A DNA stretch of 64,000 nucleotides. Origin: Rhynchosporium graminicola. Lineage: Eukaryota > Ascomycota > Leotiomycetes > Helotiales > Ploettnerulaceae. The notes under the pieces are model-generated. The model made no database searches and was not told where the DNA came from. It saw nothing but the letters and a program-made list of their open reading frames with translations. Below are positions 27,336-38,092 of this stretch, piece after piece. A program made the translations under genes and the position numbers. The DNA is taken from the NCBI GenBank assembly GCA_900074885.1, contig FJUW01000013.1, positions 1-64,000 of the forward strand, read 5' to 3'. How positions within the stretch are numbered: the stretch's first letter is position 1; each line of letters starts with the position of its first letter.

Positions 27336-28109
27336 ATGCTACGGAACTTGTTCAAATTATTACTGGCTTTGCCTAGTGCCCTGGCGTTCTCCCTATCGAA
27401 CTTTCAAGAAATCACGTCAAGCTCTATACCACTAGGATGTCTCCTGTCATACGATCGTCAAATGCGGGACTGCAAGAAGACGGATTTCAGCAAAGGGTGT
27501 TCCAATGACTGCGTCCAGAACTTGTTATACATACAACGGGACGTACAGGAAGTCTGCTCGACTATCCAAGTGAATCCCACCACTTTATTGGGAATAGTGA
27601 AGAATGGAGGAATAGTGAATGCCCTCTGCCCAGATTTGAAATTCACAACGAGCTCTATACGAAGCATACCACCTGCTACGACGGCAACATCCAGAACAAT
27701 ATCCACTGCCACAGCACTGCCGGTGGCCAGCACAACTGCGAAAACGTCTCAAACGGTGATCTCATTATCGATCGTCAGCTCAATAGTAACCTCAACAAGC
27801 ACTTCGGCTTCGGCTTCTGCTTCAGAGTCGGACTCGGACTCTTCAACAGCAGATGCGCCCCAAACATCTGCTACTTCAATCTCAAGCGCGACAACGCCGG
27901 TGGCAGTACCAGTGACTACAACCTCCACCAATAAAATTGCCGCAGCAGCTACTTCAAGTACGAAGTCGAAAGCTACAACGAAAGCAGATCAGGGATCCGG
28001 AGGAGGAAGTCCTTTCGATATTTCGAGTAGTGGGAGCATAGATGGGCATAATTCAGTCTTGGGATTAGTGCTTGTGCTGGGATGGGCGGGGTTGATTCTT
28101 GGGAGGTAG
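27336..28109 (+). CDS. Secreted Cys-rich, Ser/Thr-rich GPI-anchored cell-surface protein
   Basis: Single exon, 257 residues. A signal peptide covers about 1-18 (LLLALPSALAFS). A compact domain of about 80 residues has six cysteines (35, 46, 55, 59, 74, 98) with the pattern GC...DC...GCSNDC...VC...LC, probably three disulfides. A long Ser/Thr/Ala-rich stalk (about 105-215) follows, likely heavily O-mannosylated, then a Gly/Ser linker and a hydrophobic tail (VLGLVLVLGWAGLILG) that fits a GPI-attachment signal. The protein should sit on the plasma membrane or in the cell wall. The spacing of cysteines is not the eight-cysteine CFEM pattern. Ligand and role are unknown; cell-wall structure or host interaction are only possibilities. 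The ATG at 27,336 directly precedes the signal peptide. Confidence 0.85.
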   Translation: MLRNLFKLLLALPSALAFSLSNFQEITSSSIPLGCLLSYDRQMRDCKKTDFSKGCSNDCVQNLLYIQRDVQEVCSTIQVNPTTLLGIVKNGGIVNALCPDLKFTTSSIRSIPPATTATSRTISTATALPVASTTAKTSQTVISLSIVSSIVTSTSTSASASASESDSDSSTADAPQTSATSISSATTPVAVPVTTTSTNKIAAAATSSTKSKATTKADQGSGGGSPFDISSSGSIDGHNSVLGLVLVLGWAGLILGR

Positions 28110-30007
28110 CATAACAGGATCCCAGGTTGAATTGTAGGGATGATTTGAGATTCAAGTAGTACGATAATGCCCATACAAAGTTGGACTAGAGGACAAATGG
28201 AGGGTTAGAAATCACAGGCGAGAAGACACAGCTGGGTGTTTGGAACTATCCTTAACCTTGGTCTTATAAGACAGGGTAGCATGGCGTTGTGGAGTTTGGG
28301 CACTACGCTGGCAGGTGTGCATATTTGCCTTTCTTAGATACCAGGATTATTTTACAATCAAGCAATTTGAATGCATGAGCCCTGTGGCTAATAACAAGTG
28401 TTGTTTGGAAAATAAAATTCAATGTGAATCTTGAGACGTAATTGTTCGGCTGGCTATACTCCGTTTGCTCTCATTGCTGCTTCTTGCTTGGTGCTTAACT
28501 CAAGAGCCAATGTTCGGGATCATCAAACTGTACCTCGGCTTTGCCCATGGGCTGATGCTCATTGTCCTTGAAGCTCCAAACGCTTGTACACATTTCACAA
28601 ACCAAGCTCTGTCTAGGATGTATTGAATATAGGAAGGTAACGAACAATCTCTACATCAGGAAATGTATTTTGTCCCCGCAAGCAGAAATGACTCTCGGAC
28701 TTTACCATGAGGGCCGCCTACTCACTACGCATGCCCTATCACTGCGGAAAGCAGCCTTATGGTTAAAGCTTAAGCCTATTGTATTTCGGATATGTCTCAT
28801 GAGACAGACAGGCTTTAGATAGCTCTCGACAAGATATGATTGTAGGGTATGATGATGAGGCTTTCTATACCTGTCTTTGTAGAGCCCGAGCCGGGAGTTC
28901 CTTTCATTCACATTCGCTACACATTCACAGGACTCTATCAATATAATAATTCACAGTCGTGAAGTTATCATATGACATTTGATTACAAAAACAAGGGTAA
29001 TCATTCTGAATGTCTCGGAATCATAGGATATACAGTGCAATATGGAACGATTTATCGGCCACGAATTCAGCGAGCTCTGCATCCTTTGGAACCCTTGACG
29101 AGATTGGAATACACGGTCAAAGTCTTTAACATATATCAAGACCTCAGTCAATCTTTTGTGTTGTATTATTCTATAGTATGTAAGCGCTTTACATAGAAAC
29201 AGTGCCTTATTGCAAACATTGTCTAATATGCCTTCCAACTCTCTCTCGGCTAAAATAAACAAAACGCCCGCTAGCATAATTAGCTCCATCGATATTTCGT
29301 TAACTCGCGAGGATTCACAGCGTATTTTGCAGATCTACTGAGCTTGCCCTCAGCTGTACTTGTCGCGATTCTCATTATCTCGCTTTTGGCGCTAATAGCT
29401 CGGTTCGATTATGGATATCGCGCCTGCGATCCTTAGCCTTACTTGACAATTTTTAACTTCATCTGCTTTACCGAAGTCTCTCTTCGATTTTTAAAATACT
29501 ATAATATACATCTATTTTTATACAGGCTTTTATTAATGGCGATATCTGCTAGGTCGTCAGCTGAAGAGGTTAGAATTCTCTTAGGCAAAGCGCGCGCATC
29601 GGCATATACTGGAATCAGAAAATACTAGTTTGAGTATCATGTATGACAAGTGAGTAACATCAAGATTCCTCCTTACTCCTCGATAGGACTAGCAAGTTAC
29701 AAAGGTTGTATTCAACTGAGTTTTAATAGAGAAATCTTGACGTTCTACCGAAGCTGCCCCCAATAGCGCTACAGTTGAGTTTACCCTCGACCTAAGCTGA
29801 GAACTTAGACTTCACTCGAGTGAATAGCCCTTTAAATACTATTGATTACTCGTCTGACCAATAGGTCATTGTAGAGTCACATATCCGATAAATAAGACCA
29901 CGCGGCTCCAGACGATCTCGAACCTATTTCTTATTACTCTCCTTCGACTACTTCATTTGCCAACTAACTCGACAAAGCACCTCAAGAAAGTACCGACTGC
30001 AATCATC
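28110..30007. other. Intergenic region without supportable gene
   Basis: Only short frames of 60-110 codons without domain features occur here. The 29.2-29.9 kb part is more AT-rich but lacks clear CA/TG depletion. A CAAT/TATA-like composition near 29,820-29,990 may be the promoter of the broken gene that follows. Confidence 0.55.
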
Positions 30008-31837
30008 ATGGCCGCTCACGCCTATCATGCAGGCAGAAATAGCAAGACTGGGTGACTGTCGACGACCGTGCACCGAAAGTGCGCTCTTCCAGCAATACTA
30101 CAAGTGCTTCAGTGAGCACTCAGCCAGAAGAGGCGAAGGACACTTTCATAGTCCGGTGGCTGGATCTCAAGAGCAGCAGCTTCTTCCTCCACGACGTGCT
30201 ACAGCTCCTCGTCGTGTACGACATTCTGAAGGATACATGAGTCGATCTACGCAAACGGATCCGAAAAAGTTCGCTGGATTGAGTACTGATGAAGCTTTGA
30301 GTGTTCATGCGAATAGTGTGGGATTGACGGATCATGATATTGCGGGAGGATTGAGTCAATCTAGAATGGATAAGCGAGAGACAGGCATATCTAAGCTTCA
30401 GATCGGGGGTTATCGAGGGGATGGTCAAGAGTATCTAGGTAATCAAAAGAGAGAATACCAAGACCATGAGAGAGATGATGAAGAGGTCATGACTGAGTAT
30501 GAGAGCTTTCACAAAGAAGGAGGTTCTCACACATCAGACACCGATTCAGAGCTAGAGGCTATGGAACAGGAAGACAGCCAGCTCGAAGCCGAAGACAGGC
30601 TGCGGAGAAAGCAACGGAAGGCTCACCATAGGGAGTTTGAGAAGCGTGGAATCTCTATCGATGGCAGGTTGGATGCTTTCTCCAATGATCCAGCATCCCT
30701 TTACCCGAAGACAGACAAATATACAGGAAGCCACAAATTCCTCGCTGCCGAGAACCCCACTGTAAAGAAGAGGGCTGGCAAGATTATTGATGGGGTATAC
30801 TATCCTATGCATCATCGCTTCTCCTTTACTCCTACACTCAGACACGATCAAGCAAATCCTTCCGCTGACTTCGAACAAGAAGCGAGAGAAATTCAATTTT
30901 CCTCGCCTACTCTCCTCGCTCGGAAAGGAGCCTTCGTATCTCCAGAGAAGAGAGCCAAGACGAAGAAGACCGCTCAATCGCCAAAAAGATTATACTATTT
31001 GTTCTCTTTCGAGAAGATTTGTCACGATTTTCGCTCCAACGATCTGGACTTGCGCAATCAAGTGAGGGCAATAAATCCAAGAAAACGAAGAAGATAGCCA
31101 GCAAGATGACGAACAAGCTGCCGCAGGCAACCTCGAAGCATCCTATCAAGTACAACACTCGGCTGGTGCCTCTGTTCGACGCTATGAAGCTGCCCAGAAT
31201 GTCCAAGAGGCCTGGTAGTGCTAAGCTTTCATCTAGAAAGGACTCTATCATACAAGACCAGTATGATAACGGAAGAAATCAGCGAAGCCATTCCTACGCA
31301 AAGGACGCTGCTGGATGTGCTGCTCAAGAAGGACCAAAGAAGCTATCTGTTGCTGAGGACAAGAGCTAGATAGTGGAGAGGACGTTCAACCTCTCCGGCA
31401 CGGTTTACAAACTCTCTGAGCTTCCTCCAGCTGCGAAGCGCACCTTGAGAATAGACGACAACGGAGACTTTCTGGACTATTCGTGCTCTAAAGTGCTTCC
31501 AGCTTTAGAAGCACCTTCAGCCCCAACCCCAAGTCAGGTTCGCAAGCCTTCAAGCAGCATGACTCCGAGGATTAGCTCGGCAATTCATTCAGTTGCAAGT
31601 ACGTATACCGCCAAATACTCGTGGCCGAGATCGCTGATTGAAGCTCCCCATGTAGAGACGGTACCGAATGATGCGGCGCCTTAGGCGAAGAACATCGCTG
31701 CGAAGCATGGGTATAGAGACTCTTCGTCTGTTTCTGAATCTATCGATGGTGCAGAGGAAGTGGCTGAGACTTCAGTGAAGGTCGAGGGCATTTCGATGAT
31801 GAAGTTCGAGGAGGATGTCAATGACCAGGATGGATGA
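30008..31837 (+). pseudogene. Decayed gene for a charged, probably nuclear protein
   Basis: The coding signal moves between frames. An ATG at 30,008 opens 15 codons (MAAHAYHAGRNSKTG), then a different frame (about 30,052-30,150) reads RAPKVRSSSNTTSASVSTQP. The frame 30,027-31,097 then gives the long body (with MSRSTQTDPKKFAGLSTDEA and a Glu-rich region), and from about 30,965 a third frame carries on to a TGA at 31,835. That last frame has two in-frame TAG codons (31,367 and 31,682), each following normal coding sequence and each one C-to-T step from CAG. No splice sites repair the shifts. The product would be about 600 residues, highly charged, with basic stretches like nuclear localisation signals. 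No known domain. It could alternatively contain assembly errors, but several breaks argue for decay. Confidence 0.65.
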
Positions 31838-34335
31838 ATTAGCGTTTGTGAAGAAGGAAACGACGGCTGGATTTGAAAGCAAAATCACTATATTATGCAA
31901 CTCATCCTTTAGTAGATTGGCAGTCGAGTTCCTGGCATCGAAATTTTCAGGCTGGCTGAATTTATGACTGGTGAATGTTCGGGTGTAGTTGATATGTGCT
32001 AGACTAACTTCGTGATATTTAATATGCTCATCGTACACCAAGTCGCTTGATTCTCGAATATCGCGTAACCCTTATATGAATTTACATTCCAGTATCAATA
32101 AATTACAAGAGAGAATTGAGGAATTTGAATATGAAGAAGAAGTATGTGACTCAATCTACGGCGACTTTCGCCAGCCTCGTTTGGACTTGCCCTCACGCCC
32201 AAATCGTCAAGTTAAGTGGTTTAAGTATCAATCGTAGTAGCTCAAGTGAGTTTTCAACAGTCCCTCGAGTCTTTTGAAAAGACATTTTCCGGGCTTATTT
32301 CGAAATATTGCCTAAGGGTGTCGTATATCCTGAATGATCTAGCTATTGCTTGGTCTTTTTCTTTGTTTTCGTCTCCCAAAATACCACAATCAAAACTAAT
32401 CACAAAACATCTGACTGGTCCCTTTGAGACAGCCTCACACCACCTAGTGAATCCAAACATGCCTTTGTCACTTGAAACATATAAACCTCCGAGCAGCTTA
32501 TTATCACCATACCTTAATCATTTCAAACCACAACCTCTCAAGCGTCATCACCCTAGTCTCATCATACCCTACCAACTCCGCAGATAGCAGGAAATATGGG
32601 TCAAGATTGCTCCATAATATTCAGCATGAGACAGCCATGGGTATGTTACCAGTCAAGAAGCCACACTGGCCCGGCCGCTCATGTAGGTTTCCCTATCTTA
32701 CTACTAACTCCTAGCATGGCGAGAACATGGGCTAATATGGTGCATCAGACTGCGAAGGGATAAGATTTCATGCAATTCGAAGACGCTAAACATTGCAGGC
32801 ACTGTGGCCATAATAAGTGTCCACGTTGTGGCAGACATCCGAAGAGACCGTAAAAAATAACTCAGAGAGGGCTGATTGAGTGTGAGTGCTTGGGTGGAAA
32901 AAAAGCGATGTTGCAGGAATGAATCGTGGTATTAGGAGATTGGTTGAAGATTGTATTACTTGTACACGAGCCATAGGTGTGACGAGGAGCTGTGATTGTA
33001 TACCAGTCTGGAGCGCCTATATCAAGAACAAAGAATGATTCTCTGCTTTATGGTATCTCTCTTTCATTATCCATCCCAGAGTAGCTGCATCTTTCACAAA
33101 GTAAGCCCTCGCCAAAATACCAGCCCAACTTCCTTTCTCGCATCATGTATTCTTAGACCTCCAACCCCCATAGGTAGAATCGGATATGTGGCCGTTGAAG
33201 CGGAAAAAGAAGCTAGAAAAGTCGTGGCTATGCTGCAAAAAATTTGACGGCGGGCAACTGTGAAGATCACAGAATAAGTAGCTTAGAAATCGTTGTTCAA
33301 CGGCCTTTGATACGTCTACAGAACCACAGAGGAGATTTTGTAAGCACTGCAGGTGTCTTCTTGCTCTGTAGAATCTGCCAGCATGAACGATGTACGAAAT
33401 GCGACTGAGCGATTTAATTCCAGTTAAATTTGGGGTTGGAAGGTGGGAATCGTGGGAAAGCAGTAGTTAGTCGTAAGATAAATCGACCAATGTTCCTTGC
33501 ACTTGGATAGTGGAAGTTGAGACTTTCCTTTGATTCATCGATATGTTATCCTGTAATCTTGCTTCCCTTACATATTCGTGTGTAGCAACTTCTTGTCTCC
33601 TCGACGAGTAATGTGTTCGCTGATTTTGACTTTATGCATGAGAAGGCACTGGTGGAACTACTACTTTCCACGAACATAAAGTCTGGAGCATGTATGATAT
33701 GAATTTGTTCCATGCAACAAGTAACCCGAGGGTTTGTCTCTGGCTCAGAAGTACGATGCTTTCCCAATTTTTGCTCGCGAGAATTCGATCTATACAATCT
33801 CCATAATCGCTGAAAAGCAAGCTGAAGAAAGCCAATGGAAGATTTAGAGCCCAGCTAATTTGAAAGACAACAATTCTGTACCCTGATAAGTATAGTACTG
33901 GACGAAGAACGGTAGCAGTGGCCATACTACCAAAGAAATTAACAAAACAACCAACAGCTAGTGGTGTGCAGTATGAGAGAAACTGGACGGAGCTACACCG
34001 ACGTTTTTCGATTGGTAAATGACGATTTTAGATGCGATTTTTGAGGAAGGTCATTTTTTTTTTGCAAAGAATCAAAATATCAAGGGTTGATAAGTGCTAA
34101 GCGGTGCAGCACTGTCAGCCAGAACGAAGGCGAATTTCTTATTTGATCATTGGCTTCGAAGATTGTCAGCAAATGTTCAGACATCTCATAGAGCTCAATA
34201 TGGTGAATATGAAGATTTCTGGCAGAGCAATATTCAGCACTTGGCGTGTCATGAAAATTCGTCGTCTTAAACTCCTCAATTGACCACTATTCTACAATCT
34301 ACAACCATCCACTCCCCCCAAATGTGCATCCTCCC
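31838..34335. other. Intergenic region without supportable gene
   Basis: No frame over 115 codons and no domain features were seen. A T-run at about 34,055-34,065 and AT-rich segments are the only visible structure. It ends at the 3' end of COX4, which is transcribed toward it. Confidence 0.55.
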
Positions 34336-35188
34336 CTATCTGTATTCTGGGCGGACAAAATCAGCAAAGGTTTTTGGCTCCTCGTAAGCGTGTCCGTGGT
34401 CTCCGTGTCCGTGGGCATCGTGAGCGTGAGGATCTTCTTGGGGGCCAACGTATTCCATCTTCAAAACATTTCCGCATTCAGGACACCTCTCGACGGGGCG
34501 CTCTCGGGACATCTGCGTGTTCACGATCAGTTCTCGCATGTCCCTCAGCGCGTTTCATTGAATCATACCGTAAGCCAGATAACGTTGTGGGAGTCAGCGG
34601 GGAAGCCAGTACATCCGGCATATTGCTCATCGCCGAAAGACTTGACGACAATTGGGTTATCGAGCGTGCCTGTGAATGCTCATCAGCAATTGTCCCTCAT
34701 GTCCTTCCTATTCTCATTTTCCAACTGTGGGTTGATTTCAAGCATACCTAGGCGGGAAGCATCCAATGGCTTCATGTCGAAAATGTCAACGCCCTGCATC
34801 TTTCCTAAGATTTCCAAACGATCCAAACCAGTAGCCTGTTCAAGATCTGTGGGAATCGTTCCTGGCGCAGCTCCGGGACCCATGAGGTCGTCCTCACTCC
34901 TGATCTCTATTCATGTCCATCAGCGTCGCAATACTCTCAACCACCTCTCTTGGAGCTCCAGATTCTTATCATACCCTCGAATCTTTTAATCTGGCCGGCA
35001 CTGGATCCGCTGGCGGCTGTTGACGCGGCTTTAGGTGCTTCTCCTGCAACAGCTGATTAGGACTATTCGACAGCTCGGGGAATGGGAACAGTCGTACTGC
35101 GCACAATGGAGCTTGTGAAGCTGCGCTTAATCATTGGGCTGACTGCCGCTCTGCGGACGGCAGCAAAGGCAGGGCGTGAGAGAAACAT
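34336..35188 (-). CDS. COX4: Cytochrome c oxidase subunit 4 (mammalian Vb family), mitochondrial
   Basis: This is a nuclear-encoded zinc-binding subunit of respiratory complex IV in the mitochondrial inner membrane, needed for assembly of the enzyme. Five exons, 35188-35098, 35052-34975, 34906-34748, 34669-34569 and 34512-34336, join in frame through 45-78-nt GT-AG introns to 201 residues. Residues about 1-40 form a basic, Ser/Ala-rich presequence (MFLSRPAFAAVRRAAVSP). The mature part contains APGTIPTDLEQATGLDRLEI, DIFDMKPLDASR, then CTGFPADSH and ERCPECGNV, whose cysteines form the family zinc site. The C-terminus ends KTFADFVRPEYR after a His/Asp-rich insert (DPHAHDAHGHGDHGHAY), which is unusually histidine-rich. 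The ATG at 35,188 is chosen because it begins the presequence. Confidence 0.95.
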
Positions 35189-38092
35189 GGCGGCTTCAAT
35201 TGGTTTGTACTTAGTATTGGGAATATTGCTATGAGGTTGAACCTGCCCAGGCAAGCGGAAACTTAGCATCCACGTGACCGAGACCCGGTTTGAGAAATCT
35301 CTCTTGCTCACCAAACCCCGAGCATTCAAATCGTTGCCTTTCCGTGGCCTTGTCTATGCAGATCACTCGAATCGGTCTCACATCACCTAATCCAAGCAAT
35401 TAATTAAGCCAGTTTAAGCAATGCACTTTGCGGATGCCCTCTCTGGCATGTTCCTCCTGAACGCATTGAAAATGTGCTCTCGGTCATCAGGAGCTTTCGC
35501 ACTCATCTCTTCCTCAAACTGTTTCCAACTTGCCCTTTTTCAACTGGCCTTATCGTACTCTCATCAAGCGATGGCTCAAGGGAGTGTTCGTCAGAAACTT
35601 TGGCTTGCACTGATCCACATCTTGCTTCGGTGAGCACAACAGGCTTCGCAGATTCAGTTGCGGGAGAGCAAGAGGTATTGTCGCATGCAGATTTCATTGA
35701 TCGAGAAGGCTTTCCTAGTAGCTCCCGACCTTCTTTCAATCTAAATTGAGGAGTTCAGCGACATTGACGAGGAAACCCTCCCTCCATTGCAAGGACAATT
35801 GGGCAGCCCGAACTTATTTTTCCGCTGCATTGAGGTTTGCCGCTGTGTCTTCCAAAGCCTTTGCATCATAAGTTGAACCATTCCCTGCATTTAATTCCCA
35901 CTCTTCCATCGGAAACTATCTCATGTGGACACATCTAACACTTACCGCTAACCACGATTTCTTTCAATCACTTTTACTCGGCTACTCCTTCGTTAGGGAA
36001 TTTGACGTTAACGATGTCGACTTCCGTACGTTGGTTCCATTGTCAAGATGCAAAAGCTCATGTGCAGAGAAGGAGAAGTAGAACTTCTGGACCTGTCGGG
36101 CTTTGGAAATTCGTAATTGGGGCTAAGTGTAAGCTATAGACACAGTCAATCGTACAAGACGCACTACTACAGCTGTACAAGAACAACCTTCTTTGCTCAG
36201 CTAACATAAACACCCAGCTATTTGATGATAACCTGTCCTTCGAAGTGACAGAAGATCGACCATACCGCCTCTCAACCTTCGCTCGATGCTGGAATATCTA
36301 ATAGATGAAGGAAGTCTCCCTCGACTAACTTCTCGGTCTGCATCTCTTTTCCACCGCATTTTATCATGTCTGCCGCTGTCATCGAGATAGCCCAACATGT
36401 TTGCCAAATACTTCTTCGCCAAAATGAAATTCACATCTGTTGTCACCAGTGCCCCTATTTACAATACAATATCTATTAATGAAGTAGCGACGGTCAGGAA
36501 AGCTTTCTTCGATGCCAAATATCCCCAGACGGGTTCCATCCTATCAACCTGGATTGAAACTGTCAGCCTCATATCCCACGGAGTTTGTAAACTAAGGCAA
36601 CCGCATCAATACCTTGTGTACGTATCTTTTAGTTAACATTCAAAGTGATGCTCCCTCGCTAACAGCACTAACAGCAAACATAAACCATTCCCGAGCCTAA
36701 GCTCACTTCCGGTGTTGAAGTTAGCCATAACCCGGAGCCAACTCAAGTGACTAGATTTGATAACCGATACTGATGCTCGTGGCCCAGATGGCACTATCCA
36801 AACCCCTCTGCGAGGAGTCCTCAGTGACCTCCTGCATCTTGCCATAATAGATGCTCAACCTTACTGCTTACTGAGAACCTAAGGACCGTACAACTGTACC
36901 TCAACCCGACCTGATTCTCATCGCATCACATCGATACATTTTCTTGGTCTGTCGCCAGCCCAAGAACTACGATTCGCCTTTGAGCCTCGCCCTGACAATT
37001 GCTGGTCTCAGACTGGAGCATTTTGTCGACAAGTGCAAGGTGTGGGAAGTAACTTCTATGTTCAGAGTGCTGGTAAATCTCTGGCCGGTGGTGGGGAAAG
37101 GCAGTCTAACCTCACAATCGAAACTTTACATGTATGGCGCAAGAGGTATCGGGCGTGTTCAAGCCCGATGAGGTTTGGAAAGTCGCCAAATTCTAAAAAG
37201 GCGTGAAGCAAGCCTCAGCATCAGTTAACAGTTGAAGTTGAAAAAATTCACGGAGTGTATGAGAAGTCTTCAAGCACTTTTGAAATCTTCTTAACGTAAT
37301 TCTGCTGGAAACTTCCGGCTTTGGATGCTGGGAGAGGCAGATATCCTGACATGATTGCAATGAAGCTTTTTGGTTCACTGCTCGCTTATCTGGCCACTGG
37401 ATACCTAATGTTTACCAAGCTAAGCGAGACAGTTCGACGTTGTTATATGCTTCTGGTACCTATTCACGTAGCATTCCAAATCAATGGCCTATTTGGCACG
37501 AATAGATGGAACTGAAGTCCAACTGATAATAAAATTCAAGCTGAGCAGGGGTGCCAAAACAAACGGGGGTTCACTTGAGATTCCAAGTTACCTAACTAGG
37601 AATTACACTGTGTATATTGTCTTAACATTATTCAATATTTCGGGTCATGAAATACAACAACGTAGCTCGGTATAAGGCTCAGTGTAGGGGAGCTCAACAA
37701 CTCAACAGCTAGTCAACGCAGTGAAGCACGTGACACAACATGTATGATGCACACTTATGAGTAAATGAACTTCTGTCCTTGTTCGGGGACTGTAGGCAGT
37801 CTTACACCCATAGCAGATATATGAAACACGATAGTCCTGTCAACAGCAGCAAAGGAACTAATTGAATTCGAGGAAGCTCAATGATTCTCAAAATTGTGCT
37901 GAGCGATGATTGGTTCTCAGGTCGGCAGGTTACAAAGTTCAAGAGTGGGCTTGACGTGTAGGAACATCTTCGTCGACGTCTTGGCTTGATATTTCAGGTC
38001 CAAGCACAATATCAGGTAAGGTTACGAGCCTCGTACAACATCAAGGCTTGCTAATTTGTCTACTCTTGCAGTCATCGTGGTCATCGGATTCA
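35189..38092. other. Intergenic region with possible traces of a decayed gene
   Basis: No intact gene found. Plus-strand frames at about 35,474-35,749 and 36,135-36,303 (for example ALLQLYKNNLLCSANINTQL, then EDRPYRLSTFARCWNI) read like coding sequence but are separated by stops and frame changes. The last 100 bases are the GGT leader with a possible 5'-UTR splice acceptor (CTTGCAG at about 38,071). Confidence 0.4.
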
